A DNA stretch of 64,000 nt from Metallyticus violacea (taxonomy: Eukaryota > Arthropoda > Insecta > Mantodea > Metallyticidae), in the NCBI GenBank assembly GCA_030762175.1, contig CM060843.1:27041501-27105500 (forward strand), in the 5' to 3' direction. A model generated the notes under the pieces. The model worked only from the letters and a program-made list of their open reading frames with translations. It made no database searches and was not told the DNA's origin. Position 1 is the stretch's first letter, and every line of letters starts with the position of its first letter. Of this stretch, positions 1 through 10,876 are shown piece by piece. The position numbers were made by a program, and so were the translations under genes.

Positions 1-104
1 CAGATAGTAATCTCAGACCCTCTGAGACTTCCAGATTGTAATCTCAGACCTTCTAGTGATAAAACATAAACATAAACATAAACGGTATGATAAAACATAA
101 ACGT
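1..104. repeat. Short imperfect tandem repeats at window edge
   Basis: A unit beginning CAGATAGTAATCTCAGACC at base 1 recurs at base 32 with few changes, giving a period of about 31. It is followed by a run of ACATAA-type hexamers. The array is cut by the window edge, so its true length is unknown. Confidence 0.6.
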
Positions 105-1230
105 ACTTTTACAAGTTAATTCCCAAAATGACGATACACTTATTTCAATTCCATAGGAAGAATTTAACTATTCATAAAATTGTAAACATACTCACAAAAC
201 TAAACTAATTAACATATGCACACATTTAAATAATTCACCCAAATACATTTCTGCTTATCATCACATCTAACATTGTAATTACCCAGTTTTAAATTTAAAG
301 CATTGCTTGCCTAACTTTACACCGAATTACTAAATATCTGGGTCACTGGATGAATGGAAGAGAAACTAGCCCCGCTGTAACAAATTTGGCACACTCATGG
401 CGAAACCAGCGAATCCTTTCTCTTTCTTAAGACAAATTTCAACTGGCAATGACGAACAATAGATATATACAAGGAAATAATGACGCCACTAGGCCTATTA
501 TTCCACCTATAAGGGTCAAAAGGGAAACACCATGACTTTAAAAGCTTATTAGAACGTATAGAAAAAGAAAAGGAAAGGTAGAATTGACGTGTGGGAACAC
601 ATACAAAATAAACGACACAATCTCTCTCACTATAAAGTATTCTGTATAAAACAAAGTTAACTGACACATTTCTTATTTTGTTTAGTTCACGTTATGCTTC
701 TTTGAAAATACTTGCCTTATAATATTTATTATAGTAAGAGATTCTCCAAAGCTGTAATGGTTATCTTATGGTAACAAGAATATAATCTGTAACTTGGAAG
801 ATTTTGTTAAAAACTTGTCCGCTCACAGTGTTTTTTTTATGTATCGGCCAGTAGGAGTAGCACAATCAGTATGCCCTTACTTCAAAACTGCTTCTCCTCT
901 CCGTTTGCATGTCCATGAACGTTCTTTTCATAACCAGTACCCTGTTGGTATACATTCATTCCGAAGGCTCTAGAAAAATTCATTTTTGTGTGTAAACATT
1001 ATTTTAAAACGAATCAGCTTTTAGTGTTCATGCAAAATTTATTCAATACTTTCCTGATTCTTTTCCTCCTTGCAGAAATGCTGTTCACGATACTGTACAC
1101 AAATTATGTTTGTCCGTTCAGCGAATATAAATTTATTGGTTCAGTAAAAATAAATGGTTTAATATAGAACAAATTAGAAAAAAATTGGTGTAAAATTTGA
1201 TCGTTTGCTAACAAAATTACTCCCATTATC
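105..1230. other. AT-rich sequence with no recognised feature
   Basis: Stops are frequent in all frames. The only long open stretch, on the minus strand near 395-667, has a composition and residue mix I cannot tie to any family. Confidence 0.5.
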
Positions 1231-1236
1231 AGGACT

Positions 1237-1415
1237 GGGGGCTACGGGTAGCGACGCCATGGCGACCCAGATTCGATTCCAGTGGCCTAAGTGGGATTTG
1301 TGGCGAACGAAAAGCCACTGGAGAGATTATCTGCCGGTACTCCGGTTTCTCCTACCATTCATTCCGCCACTGCTATATCATTGTTTCATCTGCATCTTCA
1401 CCGTCATCAATCAAT
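1237..1415 (+). mobile_element. tRNA-headed SINE, type D (partial)
   Basis: The segment is GC-richer than its flanks. It carries a box-B-like GATTCGATTCC at 1270-1280, downstream of a degenerate tRNA-like region. The body then runs through a stretch containing GGTACTCCGGTTTCTCC and an ATTCATTCC block. From memory this body type occurs in insect SINEs, but I cannot name the family. Box A is weak and no target-site duplication was found, so the ends are approximate. Confidence 0.5.
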
Positions 1416-1439
1416 GTAGTCCGCCGATTCTTGGTGTAA

Positions 1440-2350
1440 AGAGTTACGCATTCATTTGATCAGCATAGTCGCTTCTCGCCATCATGCTGCGTTCTAGATA
1501 AAGAACACTACCTCTGCTCCCCAGTTACTCTCACTAGGTGTACCCCGTTTCAGATATCCCCAATTCATTTCTTAGTAGATATGGGGAATCGAAACAGAAA
1601 CATCCTGTCACACTGCCCATTAAACCAGGGAGACGTGACCATCTAGATTACTCTAGTTTAATATGTCTTATAAAATGAAACTTTGTTAGAAAAAACGGTA
1701 ATATTTAACTAATTTTATTAATTTTAACTCTTAAATAAAACGTGGTATAACATCCTCACTATAAACTATATTTATTTATTACTTTACCGTTCAGATAAGA
1801 AACAGTTGGATTTGACCAGTGCAAAAAAGGGATGTTATTTTGCATTCTATTCATCTCCACAGTTGTTGTATTTTGCGGAATAAATAAATAACTTACGGAG
1901 AAAATCATAGTGTTAGTATGAGCTAAAAAATACAAAAATAAGCAGGAATAAAAAATAACACATCAACCTTCATTCAAATAGGAGGGCAATGGATTTTACT
2001 CTCCTTTCGGATCCTTTCTTCCTACTTAGGAAATAAAATCAGTACTTGCAAGTATATGTGTGGAACTCTAAATACATAATTCGGTACAGATTGATTGGAT
2101 AATTGAACATTTTTGCTTTTAATATGCTCTAAGGGAAGAATTAAGGAAAGGGAATAATTTTGCTCAATTTCAGCCTTTATAATTTATGTCTCTTTCTAAA
2201 TGCACAAAATTCGTTCATATTGATTAAAAGATTCATGGATTGCACACCAATTGTCATATTAATCAACTTCAGCGATTATCCTTTGTAATAACTTTAATCC
2301 AGGTACTCGTAGATACTTTGGGAAGTGTTTTGATAGACCTTAAACGAAGG
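1440..2350. other. AT-rich sequence, nothing recognised
   Basis: A modestly GC-richer patch near 1455-1650 follows the SINE and could be more of that element or another old insertion. The rest is AT-rich with no supported gene. Confidence 0.4.
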
Positions 2351-2352
2351 TC

Positions 2353-2606
2353 ACTGCAGGCCATTAAAATTGCAACGTCCACAAGAGATGCGCTAAATCG
2401 ACCCCACTATTTCTCACCTAAAAACGACAACAATACCAGCAATGTCTAAACGTGATCAAGGGAAAATTGTGGCATACCTAGAATTTGGAGTTCTTGTTGG
2501 ATAAAATGCGTCCACAGTGAATTGAATATGAGATCATTGGATAGAGGTAGGACAAACACACAGACGTGAAGAATTCCAAAGGCCCCGTCAAACAACTGAA
2601 GAAAAT
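2353..2606 (+). mobile_element. Tc1-like DNA transposon, 5' fragment with broken transposase N-terminus
   Basis: The left end carries a block reading CCATTAAAATTGCAACG at 2361-2377, like terminal repeats of Tc1-like elements. An ATG at 2442 opens MSKRDQGKIVAYLEFGVLVG and stops at once. In shifted frames the sequence continues with a DHWIEVG-like stretch, then RREEFQRPRQTT. That order, a helix-turn-helix start followed by a basic GRPRxTT-type hook, is typical of Tc1 transposase DNA-binding domains (family knowledge). The piece has stops and frameshifts and ends abruptly where SINE-B begins, so it is a dead remnant. The catalytic DDE domain was not found downstream. Confidence 0.6.
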
Positions 2607-2615
2607 TTGTTTTTG

Positions 2616-2835
2616 ACTTGATTTATTTACGGACGCTCTTTAGCATCTCAGGTCATCAGCATCCCATTCAATTCCGGGAGTGAAACGGCTGAAAACTTTG
2701 CTCAGAGGCCTCTTCTTTCAGGCATGAGGTTTTTACGTGCCGTAAAGATACGACATGGACCCACGGCTTTACTTCCCTTCCGAAGGAAGCCATATTTCAG
2801 TTTTTACGTCCGAAAAAAAGTTTCTCGGCTCCTCC
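2616..2835 (-). mobile_element. SINE-B copy 1, tRNA head missing
   Basis: About 210 bp match the body and tail of two better copies at 22.8 and 26.7 kb. Shared blocks are the tail near GGACGCTCTTTAGCATCTC, the centre near CGTGCCGTAAAGATACGAC and CCTTCCGAAGGAAGCCAT. In the other copies a tRNA-like head lies at the high-coordinate end, so the element reads on the minus strand. Here that head is not recognisable after about 2830. It is more diverged than the other two copies and sits directly against the Tc1-like fragment. Confidence 0.75.
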
Positions 2836-5800
2836 GCTATCACTCGGGACTTCCAGCAAGAGAGTCCACGGTTCCATGTTCGTTAGTGCTTTCAGCCCTG
2901 CTTGTAACGACAAATGCCAGAGAGTCACCGGGCGTCTAGGTTTAAGGAACGGTGAGGCACGGACATCGACGAGGTCCCCAACAATGTTTTCAAATAGAAT
3001 ACCTCAGCAGGTGGAGTCCCCTTCTCTTTAAAGGGTTGTTGACATTGCAATTGTCGGAGTAGGCGTCTTTCCTAAGCGCAGGTCCTCGTCACGTTGCATA
3101 CCGCATCAACACATCTCGCCTGTCATTTTCTACTCTGTAACAGAACCAACAGAATGAAATGAAAGAGCGCAAAATTCGTGGAATGGAAACAATGAATATA
3201 TCCTTCGCCTAAGAGACCTCAGGAAACCGTGAGAAAAAAAAAAGTATCGTATGACCAACCCAAGGGATTTGAACCTTTGAGCAAAATTTATCAGTAGTTT
3301 CGCGCCATGAATTGAACGGAACGCTGATGATTTGAGAGGTTAAAGAGTGTCTTTTAAATAAATGAATAAACCGACGATTGCGAGTCCCAAGCTTTGTCGG
3401 CTGAGTCTTAGGTAGTAGTTTTAAACTGCTTGAATTTCAATAATAATTTGTTATAGTAAAATTGAGAGTTAGTGTTACAAGGTGCAATTCTCGCGATCTA
3501 TTCGTTATCTTTAAAAACTGAAACTTTCTTCATTTATTAAACAAAATGTCATTTCTCATTTGCTTACGCTCCCTTGTAACTCCTGATTTCTTTGTTTAAC
3601 GTCCTACATATGTTCATGCCTTACATTTTAAAGCATAATTTTCAATGTCATCTATTTGAAGAATTGGCGTCAAAACTGTCGCTGGTTTTGCATGTAGGAT
3701 AAAGTTATTTTAAAAACACATGATGAGTATTAAAGCTGGATTAAAAAAAAGTTGTTAATAATAATCAGAATTTTCAAAATTTTAAACCACTTCATTAATG
3801 AAGTTGAATATCACAGATATCCCTTAAATGAAAGACTGCTTAATATTATTAATTGGCAGTGTAAAAGACATTTTTGTAACACATTTAGAGAAATTAAATG
3901 CCGAATTGTTCCTGTAATAAAAATCGTTGGCAATGTAAGATGAAAATAATCAAAGAATTAAACATAAATATCCTTGGAAATATGCCACGCCGTAAAATTA
4001 TAGGGCATAAATTTAGTTACAAATTATTTGTTACTTATTTCATACTTTTATTAACATTTTGGTATACAAGACTGACTTTTAACTTTTATATTCGTGTAGG
4101 CATTTTAAAATATTTGTTAGTTATTCACATCATCAAAATATCTCGAGAAGCTGTGCTGTTCAACAATGATGATACTATTTTACAAGCATAATTTCTCGCG
4201 CTAAAACTCAACTTTATAATATTTGGTTAGCGTAATGCGCAATGTACATTTGGTACTAGTTTCATTGCTGTCACTTCCGGTTCCCGCCTATGAAAGGTGT
4301 GAGTTGAGACAATTTTATTTTCCGTCTACTGCAAATGAGGTAGCAATATGCTTATCTGAAATTCTGCTTTAGTCTCAAATATCTGAGACCTTTGGAGAGT
4401 TTGTTCTTTCGTATAGCACAGCTGGAAGATTGTTTTAATTGTTTAAAGAAGGTAAGCAATCAATTTCAAAGGAAAGTGAAGTCGGTTGTCCAGTTTGTGC
4501 TCTTAAAGGGAGAAAACAGTGCTTGTCATTGTGAGAGAGGATCGTCGAATAACATTATGAAATTTCCTGAAGATTTCACTGAGTGCCAGCCACACTTAGA
4601 ACTGAACAATTCGAGGTATTATTCCTACTAATCCTTTATTAGTCATTAGTGCGAAAGTGCCAGATGCATTTGGAATAACATTTTGTTGCAATTATTAATA
4701 ATGTTGAGCATGGCGGTACCCAAGACAGCTGACTATCGAACAAAAGGACATTTGTGCGCAGGTTTGCATGCAGTTGATGATGTTACAGGAATAATCGGAT
4801 ATTATTTCAAAAGTAATCACTGCTAATAAATGCAAGTGCTTTTGTTTGGAAAGTTATGGTCACTTAATTTTTCGATATTCAAAGGGTGGTTTACCAGCAT
4901 ATCGTACCGGTACACACAACTGTAACACTAAAGAGATACCATGAAAACTCTACAAGACATATGCAAAAGGTCCCATTTCCCTGCAACAAGCTGGATAATG
5001 CATGGCCACTTACGAGTATAGCAAAAACCAATGTAAATGTGTCCACTATCCTCCGTATAGTTCCACATTTAGCTCGTATGATGTTTGCCATTTCCTCAAA
5101 TTGAAATTGAAAGAACATCTTCCATCATCAGATGTAATGGTGTAGTGGTGAAGGCTTCTGAGGTGGTTCTAAACAACCTGCCTCAAATTCTTTCCAGCAA
5201 GCAAGGCAAGAACGCTAGGACAGATTATTGCATTCAATGGACACTACTGTGAAAAAGTTCATCTAACTATGACAGCCTTTATGTTCTTCAAGCAGGTATT
5301 CCGTCTTACATTACTGCCTAATTATGATTTTATATTCTTCTAATTAATCTCTAGATATTTTATCCGTCATTTCTTCTAAATATTTGTGATATTAATTTCT
5401 TCATATAGTTCACATATTCTTTCCCGTCAGTGCTGTTCTTCCTTCATGAACTTCATGTGATCCAGATATTTGTATATTTCATGCTCAGCATATCCCACAT
5501 TTTACACAACCATCACTCTTCAGTTTTATAATTTTCTTAAAATATTATTTGTACGGCTTATGTCCTATAATACAATGTAAAATTATCTTTGCTGGATATG
5601 TCTGTATACCATGAAACCGACAGGGAACAGGTTCAGAGAGCAGCTTTCAAGTATATGACAAATGGAAGAAACGGAATTTATAAAAATGTATGGTACTGAC
5701 TATTAAATCCCTTAGTAATTGTTATGTATCTGACGCCATGATGGCTTTAGTGTGCTATTTATTGGTTGCAAAATTAATTTAATTCTTGACGCATTCTTGG

Positions 5801-7470
5801 AAAGTTTATAAGCATTTATATTTGTGATTAATTACTAGAGAAATCTGGTAAATGTCTTGAAGATTAGACAACAATGTAATATATAAACAGGATATCTTTA
5901 ATATAAGCCTGGAATGCTGCATATCTAAGGGAATTATATATTAAATATTTACGCAATTAGCGATCTGACAAATTATAAATCCTGCTTAACACGCTTGTTG
6001 CAGATTCGCAGTTTAGTTTATTCTGTTCTCTAAATTCATTTTTATTATAGATTATAACATTTTTCAGTCGGAAACAGTGAAGAATTAATGTAATTTTATA
6101 TAATTATAAATTTTAAAATTTAGTACAGCTACGTTTAATGGGATTAGCAAGCACGTATAAAGTATAATTGAAGTTCATAGTAATATTTGATGAAACCAAA
6201 TATTTTCAATTTTTAGATAAACTTTCCTGAAATGTACCCATTTCCTTTTGAGAAGTTATTGAAAAGTAGAACGTGTTATTTTAGCTACTATAAATAGAAA
6301 TTTCTGAACACATTGGGCTTGATGAAGCATGGTCTCATTTTGTGTGCACTGTAGCCCACCCAAGTGTTTGGATTAGCGCCTTGCCTTCGTCCAAGTGTTT
6401 GCAAACCCCCTTTCTTCGTCCCGGGTTGAGGGGCGGAGAGCGTCATGTGGTAACCCCAGGAAATTGTCTGCTGTGTGCAGCCTAAGCCAAACACTCCAGA
6501 GTACGGATAACCAGCAACAGATCAGCTACATGCAAATACAAGAACACAACAAATGAGCAGCTTTGCAGTAAGTATATTTGCAATATTCCATTGTGAACAG
6601 TATTTATATACGAGTTTCACTCACCCTTTTCATAAAAAATTACAAATTAAATATACTGTTATATGACACCAGTCAATCTCTTCTTGAAGTACTAATCCAA
6701 CGAAAAGTTCCTCCCTCGAAGTTTTGCAAACACAGATATCACTAGCAGATAAGTAGTATTTCTAACTCATATTTATAAATTCCAGCCATTGCAACTGAAG
6801 ACTTGTAACTTGAACCTGAAGGGTGCTTCCCGCTCTGCCGTGGAGCTACACACATTTACTGCAATGTTTAGCAATATATATTCCTGAAATCATGCTATGG
6901 TTACCTCAACTTGAGATATTTTTAAATAAGATATTCTCACCTGTTAGTCGGAATATTGATAATAACATAACAGATTTCATGACTTCAAAATATATGCAAC
7001 AGAAAAAAATCTCAGCAAGCCTTAGTTTGTGATACTGTCGCTCGTCATTACAGCTTCACGCATTGGACAGCTGCAAGCAAACAGGCAAAAGGTTATCGGT
7101 TTTTGTTCTTTGCACGCGAAGTTTCCACGTGGGTGGAGCTCAAACCGATTTTTGTTAGAAGATATAACTCAATGCCAGGCCCCGAACGTGCAATTCTTCC
7201 GTTTTGGATATCAATCAAGTCACTTTTAGAAGTTCCACATTAAAATCTTCTGTTCCTTCTGTGCGCATATCAGTAGTCAAGGTGAGGTTCCCTTGCAGCT
7301 AGAGGGTAGTTTGGAAATGTTTAATTGACAAAGAATTTATTCATTTTACTTGTTTCTTAAATGACTAAATTAAATAAAGGCCTTATGCATATCAATAACC
7401 TTCCACTTTACATTTGTATCATACTTACCCTGGGCATAATGGAAAACAAAACAATAAAAACAGATAAAAA
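2836..7470. other. Long AT-rich region without supported genes
   Basis: I see no domain, RNA gene or named element. Patches of higher GC occur near 2850-3180 and 6300-6500 and may be old insertions. Open stretches are short and built of low-complexity or hydrophobic residues typical of chance translation of AT-rich DNA. Confidence 0.45.
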
Positions 7471-7477
7471 AAACAAT

Positions 7478-7534
7478 GATGATGATGTTGATTATTGCTT
7501 AAGGGGTGCAAAACAGCTAAAGTCATTAGCGCCC
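7478..7534 (-). other. LINE 3'-terminal block shared in form with SINE-B tail
   Basis: Read on the minus strand, the block runs GGGCGCTAATGACTTTAG, then a GTT and C-rich stretch, then TTAAGCAATAATC and an ATC-rich tail. SINE-B tails read GGGACGCTGATGACCTGAG, then GTT, then a TAAATAAATCAATC-type ending. The resemblance suggests a common 3' recognition structure for one reverse transcriptase (inference). Confidence 0.55.
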
Positions 7535-7902
7535 AAACACACTAAAAAGCGTCAGAATTAAATAAATAAATCATTAATCTACACAAAATCAGTATATAAA
7601 ATAAGCAACAGTAGCACTTTGGGCAATAAAATAAAAACCCCATAACAAATAAGAAGGGAAATATACACAACAACAAACAAGACCGTTACTAAAACTCTGC
7701 TGCAAGAGCTGAAAACACAAGTCTTATAATCGACTAAAATTGTAACAATAAAACCCCAAAACAAACAAGGCTATTTTTGATCAACAGCAAGTAAAGACTG
7801 GTAATGAAACGCATCAGCAAGAGCTGAAAACACAAAAGTCTTAAAATAGTCTAAAATAGTCCAGTCTAAAATCTATACCGTTATTAATAAAATGATATAA
7901 CC

Positions 7903-8139
7903 TCATATCTTGTTCCAAAAATCACAAACACTGATAAAACGGAGCACTCGTTCAACAGCAACCTCATCATCTGCAGGTAAGTCCTCAATAAAGGAGGGCA
8001 AACCTAGGGAAAGTCTAAACGCTGCCAGATGATGGCATTCAATTAAAATGTGACGCACTGTACAGGGATGGTCACAGCGAGGACAAACTGGAGCGGGTTG
8101 ACCATTAAAAAGGTGACGGTGACCAATCGCAATGCCCAA
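7903..8139 (-). pseudogene. LINE ORF2 C-terminal zinc knuckle and tail
   Basis: The 78-codon stretch carries GHRHLFNGQPAPVCPRCD, then HILIECHHL. This is the C-x2-C ... H-x4-C arrangement found at the C-terminus of many arthropod LINE ORF2 proteins, where it is thought to contact template RNA or DNA. It continues the RNase H fragment after frameshifts. The stop near 7903 is followed by the 3' untranslated region. Confidence 0.7.
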
Positions 8140-8157
8140 TTCTCAAACGTGCTAAAA

Positions 8158-8856
8158 TCACTTCTTCGTGACGAACTGCGCGAGAAGTCGACCCGTTAAA
8201 AGGGTGGATTTACATTCTTGAAGCTTATTGCTAGGGATTAAATTCCACTCATCGCGCCAGCGCGAGAGAACGTCTCGACGTAAAGAATGTTTAAAATCCC
8301 CTAAGTAAAAACGTTGGTCATATTCAATAGGGTCTAAAAGGGCGGATTTAGCTGCGACATAACGGCCTCGTTGTCTGGCAGTCCCACATGTCCAGGTACC
8401 CACAGCAGTGTTACCCTGACACGCGCCCAGAAACGTAAGCACTGCACCCTGGATCTTCTGTACAAGAGGATGGTAGTTGTACAGGTGTTTAAACGATAAA
8501 AGTGCACTCAAAGAATCGGAACAAATAACACTGTTTCCCAGTCCCTGGTCAGAAATAAATAAAATTGTCCGATAAATAGCATTAAGCTCCACCATAAAAA
8601 TAGATGTCGCAACGTTAAAACTAAACGTAAAATTAGCTCCATTAAAAACAAAGGCACATCCTACTCCCGTGTCAGATTTCGAGATGTTGGTATATATAAA
8701 ATTCCATCCAGTAAAAGAAGAGATGATCTCGCTAAAATGACAACGAATAATAGGTGCTGCGGTCGAAGACTTAGGACAGGACGTAAGCAGCTCAGGTGTC
8801 TCGGGGTCCCTACGCCCCGTACCCAAAAAAATGGGCTCCTGAGGGAAAAAAACCAC
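8158..8856 (-). pseudogene. LINE ORF2 fragment: RNase H-like domain
   Basis: This open stretch of about 230 codons lies in the minus-strand LINE. RNase H-like landmarks appear in order: SDTGVGCAFVF, MVELNAIYRTILFI (the E-containing helix) and ICSDSLSALLSF (the D-containing strand). Next comes a region with RWRDEWN, like the linker ahead of the terminal zinc knuckle in such LINEs. RNase H normally removes the RNA strand during retrotransposition. The frame ends near 8158. A second frame carries EEVILARLRIGH before a further shift leads into the knuckle, so at least two frameshifts separate the parts. The first residues are not a real start; translation would have begun far upstream in the missing 5' part. 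Confidence 0.7.
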
Positions 8857-8950
8857 AAAACCATTAACTGCAATACTGACTGGGAAGTTTTAGCCTTCTG
8901 CGAAATCAACTGTATATAGGTTTTAAATATAATAGGTTGAACCGAAATCA

Positions 8951-9560
8951 AACTACGGGGTATTAGTATTTTTGAGCTGATTCAGGGCTATGAATAAATA
9001 AATAAATGACTGCATCAGAATTAACTTGGTAAATTTAAAATATTAAATTCATTGTCAACTAAGCTATGAATTTATTAGAATAAATTATGTGTGTGGGGGG
9101 TTATAATTTATTAGAATAAATTATAAATTTATTTATATAAAAATACACTCAGAGGCAAAAAAGAACACTTAAATTTAAATTTTTTTAATGTTTTTAATTT
9201 GTGTAATAACCATGCAGCTTATAAACAAAACACGGTAACCTAGTACCGCACTTGCAACAACTCACGGATTGCTATCGTGCTATTTATTTAGTACAATTGT
9301 ACTCAAGGTGTTATATAGCTATAATAATAAAAAGAAGAAATGAGCATATAATTAGCACATATCGAGAAGTGAATGAACTTCACAACTGTGCTAAACAATC
9401 GCTTTATGGTTTAACAAAAATGGGTTTATTGCTTATAGTAAATAACGTTTTATTTCTCATTGCAGGCTCTTAGTAGAAATAAATTTCGTGCATTTTACTT
9501 TGCACGGGCTATTTTAAGAAGGCAATGCATTTCTTTTTTCCCAGGTATTGTAGGTTTCTC
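8951..9560. other. AT-rich sequence, nothing recognised
   Basis: A short direct repeat of TTATTAGAATAAATTAT surrounds 9070-9125. No gene is supported. Confidence 0.4.
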
Positions 9561-9561
9561 T

Positions 9562-9562
9562 G

Positions 9563-9608
<46 letters not shown>

Positions 9609-9645
9609 GTCTTTCTTTCCTTCCTTCTTTCCTTTATTCTTTTAT
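9562..9645. repeat. (TTTC)n microsatellite
   Basis: A near-perfect CTTT tetranucleotide run decays into CCTT variants at its right end. Confidence 0.95.
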
Positions 9646-10495
9646 ATTTCATTCCCATTTTCATTTTTGTATTTCGCTCGCCGTGCTAAACAGAGGAGAC
9701 CTCCATATTTAACGGATTACTGACGCATGACAATTGCTCACACACAACAAGCATTCAGATTTTTAGGCTACGATAAATAAGAAACAGAGGAGCCTATAAA
9801 TATAACATACCTTATTTATAACCATGGTACTAAATTTTATAGCATGCTTTGCGTCCAGTTAATCTCAGGCCAGGGATTTTGTGTGAATTGTTTATGTCAA
9901 ATTCGTTTCTTATGTTGGACAGGTAACAGATTCGACAAGCTAAGCATAGAGTCTGATTATAGATTATTAATGCATATATAGGGCGTTTGTGTAATGTTCT
10001 TCTGATTCAACGTTTCGTATAACAATAGGCAAACAGCTTATTGTGTAAATGGTCATTCTATCGTTGTAAACATATTTGCAAAGAGGTATAGGATATTCAT
10101 GCTGAATAAATAACCAACTTTCCGTAAATAAATTCAGCATAATCGAGTTAACATATCTCTTGGTAATAAATTCTGCAACAAAGAATTTTTAAACATATGT
10201 TACGTTGGTCAGATTTGTGATCGTGCAGTATTTTCTCAAAATAAAAATTAGCATAATTACGTCAAAAAGGGCAGATAAAGAGATTTTTGAATAAACTAAA
10301 CGGTAAAATAAAATATGAACATTACATATAGGAATGCAGAGAAATAAGCATACAAATTACTTTAGGGCAAATAACATATCACAAGAAAAATTCAAATAAT
10401 ACACATAAAGGTAAAGAGTGTGCAACACCGACTTGAGGAAACGGACGGGCCTGAAATTTTTGAAAGAGCAAATTCACTCTCTCAAATGGAGACGG

Positions 10496-10524
10496 GTTGA
10501 CCACGTCTCGTGTTGACCACGTCT
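10496..10524 (+). repeat. 16-bp-period direct duplication
   Basis: GTTGACCACGTCT occurs twice, at 10496 and 10512, separated by three bases. It lies about 170 bp upstream of promoter-like motifs and could be a duplicated protein-binding site, but no function is shown. Confidence 0.6.
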
Positions 10525-10690
10525 GGAGAGCAAACGAGCATATGCTACTTCCATGCTTACACCGGAAAGAAAAGAGACAGGTCTAGATATCCTTGTCAGA
10601 TTGGCAGGCAGCCAGTACTCAAGTTAAGGCCCTCTATTATGCAAGTACGGACACGCTTTGCGGCGGAATTTGTCGACAACCGAGCTCCAT

Positions 10691-10720
10691 GATTGGTTCG
10701 CCAGCATCAGCCGCCATTTT
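10691..10720 (+). promoter_or_regulatory. Promoter-like motifs: inverted CCAAT and YY1-like site
   Basis: GATTGG at 10691 is an inverted CCAAT box. CCGCCATTTT at 10711-10720 is the reverse complement of the YY1 consensus core (AAnATGGCGGC). Both lie in a GC-richer patch 75-105 bp upstream of the ATG of a THAP-like exon. In animals YY1-type sites often sit at TATA-less start sites. That these motifs drive the exon is inference. Confidence 0.35.
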
Positions 10721-10795
10721 GGTCCTGATGACTTTGTGTTGTGCCATATGCTTATATGAAGAACATTTTTAAATTTCTATTTTAATTTAGTCAAT

Positions 10796-10865
10796 ATGCC
10801 TGAGTGCTGTGCATTTGGTTGTACAACTCAAGGAAAGAAAGGCGTCACGTTATATCGCATTCAAG
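10796..10865 (+). CDS. Candidate first coding exon of a THAP zinc-finger protein
   Basis: The ATG at 10796 begins MPECCAFGCTTQGKK, followed by GVTLYRIQ. THAP domains start at the protein N-terminus as M-P-x-x-C-x-A-x-G-C, with a basic loop and an F/Y-H/R pair about ten residues later. Cys4, Ala6, Gly8, Cys9 and the late aromatic-basic pair match that layout. After codon 23 the sequence reads CAAG/GTTTAA, a usable 5' splice site at 10866; without splicing, a stop follows at 10874. THAP proteins are C2CH DNA-binding factors, some derived from P-element transposases, so this could be a host gene or a transposon exon. The remaining C and H ligands must lie in a downstream exon that I could not find in this window. 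Confidence 0.45.
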
Positions 10866-10876
10866 GTTTAATTTGA

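Larger units (their letters stand above)
7478..8950 (-). mobile_element. 5'-truncated non-LTR retrotransposon (LINE) with RNase H, I/R1-like
   Basis: Reading on the minus strand, the element has the C-terminal part of ORF2: an RNase H-like region, then a C-terminal zinc knuckle. A 3' untranslated region of about 420 bp follows, ending in a conserved block (7490-7534) and an ATC-rich simple tail (7478-7489). Endonuclease and reverse transcriptase are absent, as expected after 5' truncation during target-primed reverse transcription. RNase H in the same ORF points to I- or R1-type clades rather than Jockey (family knowledge). Frameshifts show it is dead. No clear target-site duplication was found. 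Confidence 0.75.

Noticed and set aside
3250..3300. GGTTCAAATCCC on the minus strand as a tRNA or SINE box B
   Set aside because: No convincing box A lies at the right distance, and no clover-leaf or repeat partner is visible.
10077..10400. Bacterial or phage operon anywhere in the window
   Set aside because: There are no Shine-Dalgarno-led ORF series or long uninterrupted genes; coding remnants are eukaryotic transposons throughout.
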